DNA from: Dermacentor variabilis
Taxonomy: Eukaryota > Arthropoda > Arachnida > Ixodida > Ixodidae
NCBI RefSeq assembly: GCF_050947875.1
Contig: NC_134569.1
Location: 38,729,277 to 38,793,276 of the forward strand
Length of the DNA stretch: 64,000 nucleotides
Direction of reading: 5' to 3'
Shown: positions 33,999 to 46,554 of the stretch, piece by piece
How the letters are laid out: each line of letters starts with the position of its first letter
Position numbering within the stretch: position 1 is the stretch's first letter
The notes under the pieces: generated by a model
What the model was told of the DNA's origin: nothing
The model's input: only the letters and a program-made list of their open reading frames with translations
Databases searched by the model: none
Program-made: the position numbers and the translations under genes

Positions 33999-34834
33999 GA
34001 AAAGCCAAACAAAGCTTGCGTAGTTTAGCGACAGTGGTTCCAGCACACTGTTTTGAATCATCAACGGTCATGTATCACACAAAGATGGAAGAAGGACATA
34101 CTTGGCATGATCTGTCTACTTGCTATAGCGTCCAATAACGGCAGTTGCAACGCAAGAATTTGGACGTGCCGTTTTGTTTAAACTCACCGTAATTTCTGTT
34201 ACTGTAAACGGCAAACGTCTCACGTAGCAGACTTCCTAAAGAATAGGCTGTAACCCTTTTTTGTGTATCCGAAAATGGCGGGAATAATTATTCAGGATTG
34301 TACTTGCTCTGAACATGTCCTGTGCCTAAGCAAAGCGGGACGAAATAAGATGTAGCATACCCCTAATTGAATCCTTCAAGAAAAAAATTCTGCCATCCAG
34401 ACATATCTGTCTTGTTATGACGGAAAGGTCAGCATAAACACGTGACACGCTGGCACCCATTTTTCTAACAGTGCCGTTCAGAGCGCGATAATAAGCACAT
34501 TATTCCAGCTTTCTGTTTATTTTTTATTACTACGTACTGGAAAGCGAATTTCAACCATTATCGGCTCCGGCCACACCTTTCTCGCATGCAAGCAAAACAA
34601 AAGCGCAAGAAAGTGACACGCATTGGCGGCAGTCAAATAGTGCCCACGTTTGCAATGTTCTACATACAGAAGAAAGCAGAAAGGACGTCAAAGGAATGCA
34701 CAGTTCCGTGAACGAGCGAAAGCGCACAGCAAGATGCATGAAAACACATAACAACGCCACACGTGAGCTACAAACGTACAAGATATTATGCAACCTCTGG
34801 TATTTAAAGAAAAATGTAATAGTGTGGTCAACCA

Positions 34835-34836
<2 letters not shown>
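33999..34836. other. unassigned span
   Basis: No gene or repeat recognised. Confidence 0.35.

Positions 34837-34888
<52 letters not shown>
34837..34888. repeat. (TA)n microsatellite, ~26 units
   Basis: Perfect AT array. Confidence 0.95.
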
Positions 34889-34891
<3 letters not shown>

Positions 34892-35344
34892 CTGTTGTTT
34901 TTCAAAAGCCTTTAATAGCCACAAGTGCTTTTTCACAGAAATTTCACAAGCCATTTCTGTGTGATAGCTCTCGTTATCCCTCCTGACGCTATGAAGCTCA
35001 AGGCAGAAAGTATTGCAAATAGTTCGGCCAGTGTAGAAGATGTCACTCTACATAATCTAAATTTTTGTTCGAACTTCAGGCCTGGTATGATGAATGCAAT
35101 TGCAGACAAGTTACTTTAGCACGATCCGTTCATATACACGTGAATATACTGTGGCTGTGGATGTATTTCAAATAATGCTACTTGTTGTGCAGCTGTGAAC
35201 GTATCCCTCTTGCGTATGATACCCTCGGCTGATAATCCTATCTTGGGCATTGACATCATCCAAGAGGGATAACCGAAATCCATTCTGCATATTTAAAAAC
35301 CCTAATAACGTTTCATGGTCCTGAAAACCTTATGAATTTGACTT

Positions 35345-36250
35345 TTGTTTCTTCAGTGGATTCCCTTCATGTTGCGTTAGCATGCGGTATGCGTGTCTAC
35401 AAGTTTCAATTGTTCGCATAACTGGAAAAGGTGAATGACGAGCCTCAGCGATAACAGGACTCGAGGTTGCTTGAGGAACACCTAGACACGCTCTAAGCCC
35501 TCTTGCCAATAGACGTTGCAGTTTGCCCTCCGAAGTTCACAATAGACCATGGAGAATGGGCGCCGAATAAGCTATTCTTTACTTTATCACTGCATCGTGA
35601 ACTTGCAGTAGTGATGAAGCTGATCTTCCTCGTGTTGTTCCCGCTAGTTGGCAAGGAACGTTTATAATAGAATTTAGTTGCTTTTCAAGTGTACCGACGG
35701 GCGAGACCCATGACAACTAGCGATCGAAAATAATTCCAATGAATTTGTGCTGCTTTACAGTCATCAAAGTTTTCTCCTTCTAGACTAAGTTGAAGAATAT
35801 TCAGCTGCCGTCTCGTAAAAGACAGCACAGCTGTCTCATCGTAAGAAACTCCCATGGCCCTTTCTTTTAAAATATCGTGAACTACATGGAGGCCTTCCCG
35901 TAACGTCGACCGTAGCTGACCTACACATGAACCAGAAGCCCATATGCAGACGTCATCTGCGTACAATGAATGATTCAGACCAGCCGGAAGCTCTTGTGGT
36001 AAAGCTGCCATTACACAATTGAAATAAAATGGGCTAAGTACGCTGCCCTGCGGAACGCCCTGTGTTACGCTCTGATATTTACTCGACCCTTTGTTGGTTT
36101 GAATAAAGGTTTTCCTGTGACTTAATAACTGCGAAATCCATCGCAGAAATCCTCCACAAAGACCAACTTCCAACCTACTAACAAGCACATGCATATGCAG
36201 TGACACGTACAGTGTCAAATGCTCTCTTAATGTCTACAAAAACCGCAATC
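35345..36250 (-). pseudogene. LINE reverse transcriptase fragment, minus strand
   Basis: Starting at 36250 and reading left: motif A as VFVDIKRAFDTV, then GFLRWISQLLSHRKTFIQ, motif B SVTQGVPQGSVLSPFYFN, and motif C LYADDVCIW with both Asp kept. Then comes FIGIIFDR, an in-frame stop, LSWVSPVGTLEKQL, and the linker RGLRACLGVPQATSSPVIAE and MRTIETCRHAYRML down to about 35345. One frame is open from 36218 to 35685. Endonuclease, RNase H and both ends are missing. It is a relative of the 42-46 kb family but clearly diverged (IKRAFD rather than VKGAYD). Confidence 0.82.
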
Positions 36251-38257
36251 CGCCTTCTTCATGGCACGACGGCGCATGCGCCCTGCCCCAGCGGATTTGG
36301 AAGGGTCGCGCGCGTCGCTGAGCGCCGGAAAGTCCCCCCCCCCCAAAAAAAAAAGATAATTAAGCGCTCGGACGCGCGCTGCTGCAAACACTCGTGCCAT
36401 ATACAGCATTGAAACTCCACTGGTAGCTCGACGTCGTTGCGGTGCCGAAAACGTGCGTAGCGTAAAACTGCAACTCCACTTTAAAAGAGAAAGCGGCCAG
36501 GGCTTCGTCCAAGTGGTTCGGACTGCGCCAGTAGCCAGGTAGTTGCGCCTTTCATTGATGGCTAGCAAATTTAACGAAAAACCCGTGCGTTACCCTCGGG
36601 CGAGACTTAAAAACATCACGTTGCTGATGAAGTCTTCTTGCAGCGTCGGTCCTGGTGATGGCAGCGCGCGCCTGACTTCACGTATTATGGCACGGTAAAA
36701 CTAGGTCGATGCGAGACCGACAAGACGCTCACATCAACGACTGACCGACTATGCACTGCAGTGCGTCACTGAAAACATCTTATCATACCAGGCCGACAAG
36801 GACGCAACCGACGAACGCGGGTGGTCGCACTGCGACGGGCTTTCTTGTCGACTCCACCGACAAAATCAGCGTGCCGACCATCGTTCGACCGAACCCTGCG
36901 CGATCGGCCATCGAACTGACAACACGATAGCGACAGTGCCTTCCCTTGTACGTAAAATTAATGGCGCTCAAAGTAACTCAGAACATGCCTATGAAGTTGA
37001 AATGCACAAGCTTTAACTCTCTCAAGCTGTGCACATGAAGTTTGAGCCAATGTTGATTCTATTCAGCGAAGGTTAAGCCTGACGTCGTCGCGTTCGTGCA
37101 CCCGTTACCGGCGGACTTGAACTGAAATGTAAGAAGTTAGGATGAAGGAAAGTGCTTTTATAGTTCAGCTCTGTTCTCTGTCCGGTGGCTCATGTTGACT
37201 CGTGGAACACATATCAGCAGATATGTATGTTTTGCTACGTTCTGACATTATTTCATATCAGCGATGCGCTTTTTCCACAATATTTGACGCTAATAACGAG
37301 CTGTGTCCGTAGAGGTCGATGTAAACAAGTGCACCGCTTTGATAAATCCGGCGCCGAAGGCTGCGCTCGAAGACTTCTTGAATATGCAAAATGTCTAAAT
37401 AATCTTTAAAAAGAATAGAAAAAGCGTGCTCCAAGTGCAAAAATCAGCGACAACAAATTCTAAGGCAGTCGTGTCGGCAAAGGGAACTCAGCGTGCCTTG
37501 ATCGGCCGCACTGTTTGCATAACAACGCACTCAGGCCTGCTCACCCAGTAGTCACTGGGTGCTTCATGGCTTCCAGGAACGACATTCTGCCCCGGAGAAG
37601 CCATTAATAATGATTCGCGATCCATGAAACGCACAACTGACGCGCACCCAACATGGGCGCGTGCACACACATCAATCGGCGCAAGCCCCGGCACCCTTCC
37701 AAAAACGTTTCTAGAAGCGTGCGGCAGAGGGCAGCGCAGGAAAATGAAAAGGCAGATTATCATATTTTCACATTTATTTTCATGTTTCATGTTTCACATT
37801 TATTTCATGTTTTATGTTCATGCTTGTAACAAGATCCAGCACTGCATCCATATCGCAACTGCGTTTTCGAAACATTGTCATATAATTAGATAGCACCTTT
37901 ATGTTTTCACACCACCACTGACACTGAAGTGGGCAGTCCACCGGCAGCTGTCTTGGTACGGCAAGGTGAAATTGCGCATTTCAACTCATTTAAGGTAAAC
38001 ATGCCACCAAGTTGAAGATGTTCTGACAAAAAGAAACAGGCGCGAACTTTCTTATTTGCGACGGCTACAGAACTACTGAATTTATTACATGTGATTGATA
38101 CGCCAAGTTCACAAAATTTGTCAGCAGTGATAACTTCTGGTGTGCTGCGGGCTATAGAAAGGGCGCGGAAAGAATGGCTTTGAGTAACTGGGCCGCCCAG
38201 AGAGCGGGCTTATGAATGTATGTTTGTTGTCACCGATTGGAAGATATTGCAGCTCGA
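36251..38257. other. unassigned span
   Basis: No gene recognised. A C-run followed by A10 lies at about 36336-36355. TTTCATGTTTCA-type words repeat at 37775-37820. Confidence 0.35.
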
Positions 38258-38470
38258 CCCACCGCGGTAGACCAGTGGCTATGGCATTGCTCTGCTGCAC
38301 AAGAAGTCGCGGGATCGATTGCGGCGGCGGTGGCAGCCGCATTCCAATGGAGACTGAGTGCAATGCACGTGTACTGTGCATTGTGTGTAGGTTAAAGAAC
38401 TGCAGCTGAGAAAACTTATCCAGGAGTCGCCTTACAACGGTGTGCCTCAGAATTAGATCGTGGTTTTAGC
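38258..38470 (+). mobile_element. tRNA-derived SINE, plus strand
   Basis: CCACCGCGGTAGACCAGTGG (head and box A) and GGATCGATTGC at 38312-38322 (box B with one change) are followed by a body with GTGTAGGTTAAAGAACTGCAG and the 3' motif TGCCTCAGAATTAGATCGTG and GTTTTAG. The 3' end is close to complete; no clean target duplication found. Confidence 0.7.
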
Positions 38471-38754
38471 TTGAGACCCTCCAGATATTCTTTATTTAAG
38501 TTTGTAGATGAATGCAGCTTTGAAAAGTTTGTTTCCTTGCACTCAGTGTATGAGTCCTGCCATGAAACTGTAGCCGGCCGTATAGTGCTGAATACGCCTC
38601 TTGTCTTTCTTTGTGCCATAGAAATGACAGATTCAGTGTGTACTGTCGTGAGGAAGATGAAATGCTATACACAGAATTCGGTTTTAAGCAAAGACTACTC
38701 GTGACACGTAGATTATACTCCATAAAATTTTGGAGTGAATCTTCCCGAAAGTAC

Positions 38755-38850
38755 ACCGTGGTTTATGAGGGGCGCCATAGTGGAAAGGTACCGGATTAAT
38801 TTTGACAACCCGGGGTTCTTTAAAGCGCCCCTAAATATAAGTACGTAATT
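38755..38850 (-). mobile_element. SINE 3'-half fragment, minus strand
   Basis: TTATGAGGGGCGCCATAGTG, AATTTTGACAACCCGGGG and TTCTTTAAAGCGCCCCTAAA are the reverse complement of the SINE body. The tRNA-like head is not recognisable downstream. Confidence 0.6.
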
Positions 38851-41800
38851 AGACATGTTAACTTGCAAGATTTGTCTGTGAGGTTTACCTATTAACCTCA
38901 CCGATAACTTTTTTGCAGGTGGTATCTCTTTAGCCACTGTGGCACTTTCAAATCAACTTGAAACATTCCTTTTCATAATTCGCATCAGAGGTGGGATGCA
39001 TGGAATATGCATGTAATATCAATGCAATATTCACTTCTCGCTTCTAAGCTTAGAAGCTGGGCAACCATTCGTGATTTTTTTCGAACATTTTTTCGCGGCT
39101 ATACGTTTTCTGTAAGCTTATGAATGGGTGTGCACTTCGGGCGACCGCAAGACGGCCGCGCTGTAGTTGGCTGTTGTGGAAAGCGAAGTTGTCTGGCCCA
39201 CCGATTGTTTTTAACCATACAGAGAATTTGGCACAACTGCATCGGAAGCGTGTGGTGGGCGGGAGGCAAGAGAAAACGAGAGAGGCGGGACTGCGAGGTG
39301 GAGTCATTTGTGACTTTACACTCATCGCTCAAATAGTCTGCAAAGAAAAAAAAACGTAACACACGTTTCATTCCTTCAACCCTGCCTGATTCCCAACTCC
39401 TGCTTCCAATGTTATTGCGATCGTAACCTTAATCTGTGCATTCTCTGCAAATCACAGTTACATTACATCATTCCTGGCGCCCATGTGATGTGAATCAGTT
39501 CTATAGCTCAGACGTTGTTAAAAAGGAGGAATAATGGGGCTGAGGCGGCTCGCGCATGCGTACGCAGTATGATGTATTCAGTTCTTCATTGGTACGGTTC
39601 CACGCACAAATATTAATATTGCTCACTGCGATACCATACACGTTCTCGCGTTCCTTACAAACTTGTTGATTAGGGGCTCAAAATTTCGACTTCTTGATTC
39701 CTTAGTTGAAATGTTAAACGGATGTGGCGATACAAAGACGGAGTAAACTGAACACTTCAGCCTGTGAGTGTTAAGGCATATGATACGCACGGTTTCGAGG
39801 CCGATATGAGCAGCGGCCATAGCATGAAATCAACAATTATTCCGCAATCAGAAGACAACAAGGAACCGTATTTTGCAGCGAGATCATTTTAATACGTCTT
39901 TCTTTTTTCTATATATTTTTTGCCTGCTTTCACACCATTGCAACAGACAAAAATGTGCTCGACATTTGACTAACTAACCTCAAAGTTATCGTTGTCATGG
40001 AAGACGCGACTCGCGGACAGCGATCTGGAGGGGCAAAAAGCTCTTCAAGAATAGGCCCAGCGAACAGCCCGCGCTATTGGAGGTCTGCACCAAGGGCGCC
40101 ACCCTTAGGCAGCTTATTCCTTTCCGTTATTTTAAATCTTCTTCAAGAAAAATTCACACACACACACACACACACAAAACAATATTAGGCCAAAAATCCT
40201 TGGCCTCACTGTCCGTTTCATGTGGCTGCCGCTTCGTATAAAGGCGCACTTTCTGCACCGATTGTCATGAATATTGCATGAGTAAGTAACGGGTAAATTC
40301 GAAATTTGTGAGTCTATAGATTACGAATAACCGACTGAACAAGATACTTAGGTACACCGATCAATGACATCTGAAGCCACTTCACCGATTAATGATCCCT
40401 TACATTAATACCTTGCTTCATGATGCGGCTTTCTACTGTAACCTCGCACACCGCGTCGCTTTCAAACAAGTTAAATTGTCTGAACGCAAGTCAATGTCGC
40501 AAAATCTGAGCCTGGGGAAGCTCGTTCGATAACAAAGAAAGACATGCTGAAAGACATATGCCGACTTCTGGTCCCTCTACAGGACTAAGTAAACAGGACA
40601 AGAAGCGACAGCAAAGCGTTTCTGCCTACCTGCACGAGGCAGTGAGCCATAGGAGAACAAACGATTTCCGCGTTGAAAAGTCAAACAACTTCTCCCTTCC
40701 GCAAGTAAATTTATCGAGTTTCCTCGTGGCATTCTGGGGCTCGCTGCCAACGCTTGCACTAATCGCCGTCGCTGCACAATGGCCCGCTCAACCTCGCACA
40801 CACTGCACGGTTTGCATGGTGCGGTCGAGAGTGTTTGTTTTTGCAAAAGCACACCGGAAACAACAACCTACGCAGTACGCGGCTCTCGCAATAGGCCTAG
40901 GCACGTGACAGTTGCGATGACGTCACGCGTCGCCTGGCTGCAACGAATAGAAACAAAGGGCACTCGAAAATAGCCCCTAAAGAAGCAGGTTCGCGCGGTA
41001 CCCCTTTGAGATGCTTCGTCGTGTAAACTGTTCATTAGCAAGATCTCGAACGCAAGGAGGAGACGGCGTAGTGGAAAGTAATCTCAAGAAAAAGAAAAAT
41101 GGGTTACCGTTTTCCGTCGAAGTGATGACAGCTCCTTTATCGAAAGGAACAACGAGGGACTATAAAATGCTCATACTTTCTTGTCTGCATTCGACCAGTT
41201 ACCGCACGCCGCCCTTGCCTGGCTTGCATTCAAGAATATTAGATCCGTGCAGTACTGTGAAGTTTAAAGCTCGTCTCAGCCCTAATCAGCGGCTGAACTC
41301 GTGGAGCGGTTCTCACGTTAGAGCCCGTTCGTGAAGCCGTCACGTATGCAGACAGGGATGTGGCGGAAGATAGCTAAAGCCGGATACTATAGGGTTAAGT
41401 TCGCAAAGCTATACGTGCGTGAGAGCTCTTTGCCATTGACCGGGCGCCTTCATCAATATCGTGTCCAGCGTTACGAGCGGCCAGCCCTTGGTATATATAG
41501 CGAACGAATCTAGCGTAAAGAATTTCCTTATTATTATTACTAGGAGCCATGGCTATTGAGTGAACACAGAAGCAAAAGCACAACACGGCACCGAATTCGC
41601 GACAGTACCGAATGCACAGTCGCCGGCTTTTAATCCAGGTGAGCTGGCGAACAATTGACAACCGGTAATTAAGGCTTTATAGTGTTTTTAGAGGGCGCTG
41701 CCGGTTCTTCTTTCTTTTCTTTTTTTTTTTCACTGAACGCGTGGTGTGCACAATCTGATAACGACGGGCCCATTGTGTAAGGTAATTCAGTCGTGAGGTA

Positions 41801-41884
41801 ATAGCACTCTGATACCACGTGCACGTTTTGCATAAACGTGAGTGTGTGATGACACACAAAATGAAAAGGCAAATGAGAACAAAA
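38851..41884. other. unassigned span
   Basis: No gene demonstrated. A (CA)n run lies at 40155-40176. The DNA at 40850-40960 is CpG-rich with a CACGTG at about 40901 and a CRE-like TGACGTCA at 40918-40925. TATAAAA at 41161 precedes CCAGTT at 41195, a weak TATA/initiator pair with no recognised gene after it. Confidence 0.35.
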
Positions 41885-42555
41885 ACCCCGTCCTATCTAT
41901 TCGACCATCTATATCAGTCTCTTCAATGCCATCAGTGCTTTAGGCTTGGACATGCAAGGGGGTCTGTCCAAACTCTTTACTGCGTCCCCGGTGTGCTGAA
42001 CCTCACGCGGAAGACACGTGCCGGGCTACTGTCCTAAAGTGCGGCAACTGTAATGGTTGCCATGCTGCCTCGTCTAGGGACTGCCCCCGCATCAAGAAAG
42101 GGGTCGCTTTTCTCAAGCAAATGGTTCGGGACAATTCGACACACAGGGAGGCTGCTGAAATAATGTGGCGTCGGCGTTGGCGTCACCGAACCTCCTCAAA
42201 AAAGGCAGAAACGCGAAAGGAGAGGGGCCCTTCCATTGTAGCACCCACATTCTCCGATCAGGCGAAAAAATGGGCTGAAAGCACAAGAAAGTTAGCTGAA
42301 AGGAATCTTTCTCAGGAAGAATGGCCTGCGCTTCCGAGCCAGCAACTTCCCACAGAACCACAGATTGTCAAGCCCGCTCGGGAGCCTACCCCTGCCGCTG
42401 ATGACACGCCCAAAGCAGATCGTCAAGTCATTTCAATGCTGCGTCCCCTCAAGGATGCCATTCGAGTGATCCTGTCGAACCTTGAAACTACGTCTACTCG
42501 AAGTGCACTGAAAGTACTGGACGCCTTAAGCCTAGTGCTTGAGTCTCTCGAATAA
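41885..42555 (+). pseudogene. ORF1 C-terminal part (zinc knuckles and tail)
   Basis: CHQCFRLGHA starts the first visible knuckle; a frame change then leads to RCAEPHAEDTC and CGNCNGCHAASSRDCP, both Cys-His clusters. The tail is one open frame from about 42015 to the stop at 42553, rich in Lys/Glu/Pro (KKAETRKERGPS, LSQEEWPALPSQQLP) and ending DALSLVLESLE. The role in the family is RNA binding. The N-terminal half is lost by 5' truncation. Confidence 0.75.
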
Positions 42556-42559
42556 AGAC

Positions 42560-42643
42560 ATGGCCAACCATCGCCCATCCTTTCGAGAAGAAGTCAAGGC
42601 AGCGTCAATGATCCAGTGGAACGCAAGAGGACCAAAATCACGC

Positions 42644-42688
<45 letters not shown>

Positions 42689-45600
42689 CCCAATCATTGT
42701 CATATGTTAGCCTAACGTGTCAAAACCAGTCAGATTATCGGGATACGAAGCTACCATATTTGCAACAACTGACTCACGCAGCAAAGTCATCGTTTTTATT
42801 TGTCAAGAACTGACCTATGTTCACCAGCCGATTCCGCCTCGTGATAACAATCAGTCTGCCTAACAAATAAAAAGGGCAAACTCATGTTTACACTTGTGGT
42901 CGTTTATATATCCCCTTCAAGTATTTTGATCCCAAAAGATTAACAAATATTTTGTCGGTATGCCCTGCTCCATATTTCATCATCGGAAATTTTAATGCGC
43001 ACCATTTGTCATGGAGAAGCAGAAGGAAAAATGCAAGAAGACAAATACTTGCAAACTTCGCCTGCAACCACGGCCTTTCACTCCTGAATGACGGCAGCCC
43101 AACGTTTATACGAGCCGTGAATTATCGCAGTTGTCTTGACCTAGCTTTCGTCCCCAGCTCTTTCACCAGATGTGTTAAATGGTTTTGGGATATCGAGACA
43201 CACGGGAGTGATCACATTCCCACGTACCTTGTCATCAAAGGGATGTCCAGGTCCTTCCCACGGAACACCATTCGATTAATTAACTGGACTAATTTTATTT
43301 CCACCATGGAAGATGCTTGTCGAGAAGGCTTGTCCTCTTGGTTAGAGGAAACAATCAAGTCTGCAATGGGAGACGCCATGCGCACGGTCACGGTTTCGTG
43401 GAAGCACACGGAATTGGACATAGAGTTGGAGCGACTTCGTGCGCTCCGTCGCCGTGCGAAGCGGCGTTACTGGCGTAGAAAATCCATCGAAGACCTTAGC
43501 ACAGCAAGACGACTACAAAAGAAAATTCAACGTTACATGGATAGATTGGCATCTCGACGTTGGACAAGGTTTTGCCTGTCACTAGACCCCCGAAAGCCAC
43601 TTTCCCACATCTGGAGAACCATACGTGGTATGCGTTCCCTCCCTGAACAACGCTTCCCATTCAGAGCGCTGGCGCGCTCTTCCAGGGGCGACTGGAGGCT
43701 GATGTTGCAGAAGACTTTTGTGCAAGGATCGCTGGCCAAGTAATCGGTCCAGGCTTTCCAGCCCCCCGTCACATCCCCGTTTCACGTGAGTGCCATGTGG
43801 ATCTTCCTTTCATAATGGAGGAACTAGAAGCGGCTCTTGCTCTATGTAGGCGTTCTTCATCCGCGTGACCAGATGGAATATCCTACGCGCCTTGGACAAC
43901 CTGAGTGATGGCGCAGGGAGAGAACTGTTTTATCTATACAACTTATCTTGCAAGATGAAATGGTTCCCGAAGAATGGAAGACAAGCCGCTTGGTTACTTT
44001 CGGAGCAAGGCAAGTCCCCACTTGAACTCACCTCATACCGCCCAATAGCGCTGGCCAGCTGTGTGGGAAAGATAATGGAAAAGATGATCCTTGTCCGCTT
44101 GGAGTGGTACCTGAAACACTACAACATGTTACCAAATTGCATGGCTGGTTTTCGTCGAGATCGCTCATCAGTAGACAGTGTTGTTGATCTCGCTACGTAT
44201 GTCCAGCATTAAAAGTCACACAAAGGATTATCTGCAGCTTTGTTCTTGGATGTCAAGGGAGCATACGATAACGTATCTCACGAGGCTATCCTCGATGTTC
44301 TTGAGATGGTTGGCCTAGGTGGTCAAGTTTTCTTATGGATTTATCATTACCTCTTTATGAGATCGTGTTCTTTGTGTGTACCGGCGACGGTAAAACCGCA
44401 CGACACTACACCTACCGAGGTGTTCCTCAAGGCGGTGTACTGAGCTGTACCCTATTCAACCTCACACTCATTGCTCTCGTTGATCATCTGCCAGCAGTGA
44501 TTAAGATATCAATGTACGCAAACGACATATGTATATGGACTTCAGGTGTGACACGTCCTCAGATACCTGCAAGACTTCAAAAAGCTGTTACTCTAACAGC
44601 TATATACCTCCGCAACCAAGGTCTTGAAAGCTCGTCAGACAAATGTGCACTGATGGCATTCACTCGCAAACCAATGATACCCTACACCATCTCAATAAAT
44701 GGCTAGATAATTTCTTATGAGAAGACTCACAAATTTATCGGCATAATCATTGATAGAGATCTCTCACGGAGCCCGCACGTGACCTACTTAAAACAGCGTA
44801 TGACAGCAATCTCCCAGCTTTTCAAGTTTCTGGGCTGAAAGACTTGGGGAATGTCAGTGCATGCAATGTTGGAATTGTACAGGGCTCTTTTTCTGGGCTT
44901 CCTAAGATACAGTTTGCCCGTACTGACCAACACTTGCCAGACAAATCTTCGTGCTCTACAGGCTATTCAAGCTCGGTCTCTCAGGGTTTGTCTTAGTTTG
45001 CCAAAATGCACATCGACAGAAGCGACTATTGCGATCGCCCTGGATCAACCCATGCAAACACAGATTGCGGTGGAAGTGTTGTGAGTGCACATTAGGCACG
45101 TTGCCCGTGCCCGCTCCCACCATCTGGCAACACTACCGCCAGAAAGGCCGCAGGCATCATTTCGTACTATGATATTGGATTATTACACCTGCCTTCCATC
45201 AGGCTTCACCCCCGCAACTGAGCCATCGATTCCTCCATGGTGTTTGGTTCGACCTGCAGTGCAACTCACCGTACTAGGAATCAGGAAAAAATCGGAGCTG
45301 TCATCCCCTGCTCTTATTCGACTAACTCTGCTCCTTTTGCTCGAGAGGTACGCCGACCACGTACTTATTTATACTGATGGATCGGCAACTCTCCAGTGTT
45401 CCTCTGGAGCCGTGGTCTTCCCAGCGAAAGCCACCACTATCAGTTTCAAGACATGTCACCCAACGACACCGATGGCTGCGGAACTTGCAGCTCTTCGCGC
45501 TGCACTTCGTCTCGTCAGCCAAGAACAACCTCGAAGATAGTCAATACTCAGTGACTCGAAGGCAGCACTGCAATCTTTGCTATCAGCCCTGCGGCGCGGA

Positions 45601-46233
45601 CCACACGAACAACTGGTATTCGAGATTAGAGAGCTAATCTATACCTTGGCTGAGAAAGGACACCACGTGACGTTTCAGTGGCTTCCAAGTCACTGCGGCG
45701 TCATAGGGAACGAACACGCCGATAACGCTGCTCGGTCGGCTCTTCAAGGGGACGAAGAGGAGCCGATACCATTATCAAGGACAGATGCCGCTAGAAAACT
45801 TCGAATGATCAGCCGTGATATCACGTTCTCCTTGTGGAACGAACGAAGTTTTCAAAACAACCGGCTGTCCAACCTAGACTCCTCTCTACGCCTTTGCATT
45901 CCAGCTGGACTCTGGCGTCGCGAAGCTACCCTGCTTTGTCGAATATGGATAGGGGTGGCCATCACCAAGTCTTTTGTTTTCCGAATCGGATCGGCTGACG
46001 ACGCCTCGTGTGATGACTGTAGTAACAAGGAGACTCTTCAGCATCTTCTCTGTGACTGTCCGCACTATAATTTACAGAGACGATCGCTCGCAATCGCGAT
46101 AGCGCGCTTTGACCGAAGACATCTAACAGAGGAAGTTATATTAAAATGCCGCCATCACAAGCCATCCCAGCAGAGGGCGACGAGGGCACTGTTGCAGTTT
46201 TTAAAGGCAACAGAATTGGACAAGCGGCTGTAG
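42560..46233 (+). pseudogene. ORF2 (endonuclease, RT, RNase H), multiply broken
   Basis: ATG at 42560 is five bases after the ORF1 stop codon. The endonuclease begins SMIQWNARGPKSRL, then a (TA)n array displaces a few codons. The frame returns as VRLSGYE-like and LTYVHQPIPP-like blocks, then FIIGNFNAHHLSW, where Asn (42988-42990) replaces the catalytic Asp, and HGSDHIPTYLV. RT: SYRPIALASCVGKIMEKMIL, motif A LFLDVKGAYDNVS, motif B YRGVPQGGVLS, motif C YAND at 44515-44526 in place of YADD. In-frame stops lie near 44210, 45083 and 45538. RNase H has intact acids: YTDGSA (45373 on), SDSKAAL and NEHADNAA. The CDDCSNKETLQHLLCDC module and FLKATELDKRL end the protein. Confidence 0.88.
42646..42683. 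repeat. (TA)n microsatellite inside the endonuclease frame
   Basis: About 19 TA units follow CGCCTT. Coding-like sequence exists on both sides, so the array has expanded within the former gene. Confidence 0.9.
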
Positions 46234-46490
46234 CCTGAACAGATGTTTATAGTGCTGCAAGTGCTACTGTGCTGTGCGGTGACAGTATGCGGCGACAGTG
46301 ACCGACTGTGAGTGCATGTCTATGCTCCTTTCTTTCTTTATCTCTACTTTGTTATCACTTTACCTCCTCCTCATCTCTCTCCGTAGGGTAGGGTAGGGTA
46401 GCGTAGGGTAGCAAACCGGATCTTCCCCTCTGGTTAACCTCCCTGCCTTCCCCCTTTTCTCTCTTTCTCTCTCTCTCTCTAGCAGACCGC
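46234..46490 (+). terminator. LINE 3' UTR with TAGGG tandem and (CT)n
   Basis: It contains TAGGG units (46384-46412, one changed to TAGCG), then TAGCAAACCGGATCTTCC, CTCTGGTTAACCTCCCTGCC and a (CT)n run to about 46480. The same order is seen at 15.4 and 53.6 kb, so it is a conserved feature of the family and likely the recognition end for reverse transcription. Confidence 0.75.
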
Positions 46491-46554
46491 ATAAAGATAA
46501 GACGTGTCTGTTTTTGTCTGTTGTGTAACCACCCGAAACACATTTCGGCAAGAG

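Larger units (their letters stand above)
41885..46490 (+). mobile_element. 5'-truncated LINE from ORF1 knuckles to 3' UTR
   Basis: The 4.6-kb copy starts inside the zinc-knuckle part of ORF1 and runs through ORF2 to a complete-looking 3' UTR with the GGTAGCAAACCGGA, CTGGTTAACCTCCCTGCC and (CT)n signature. It encodes endonuclease, RT and RNase H. Many frame changes, three clear in-frame stops and two catalytic Asp-to-Asn changes show that it is dead. It is the fullest copy of the family also seen at 4.2, 15.2, 46.6, 53.3 and 58.3 kb. Confidence 0.88.

Noticed and set aside
35220..35340. Continuation of the minus-strand LINE below 35345
   Set aside because: An open stretch exists but does not resemble the expected linker or RNase H sequence.
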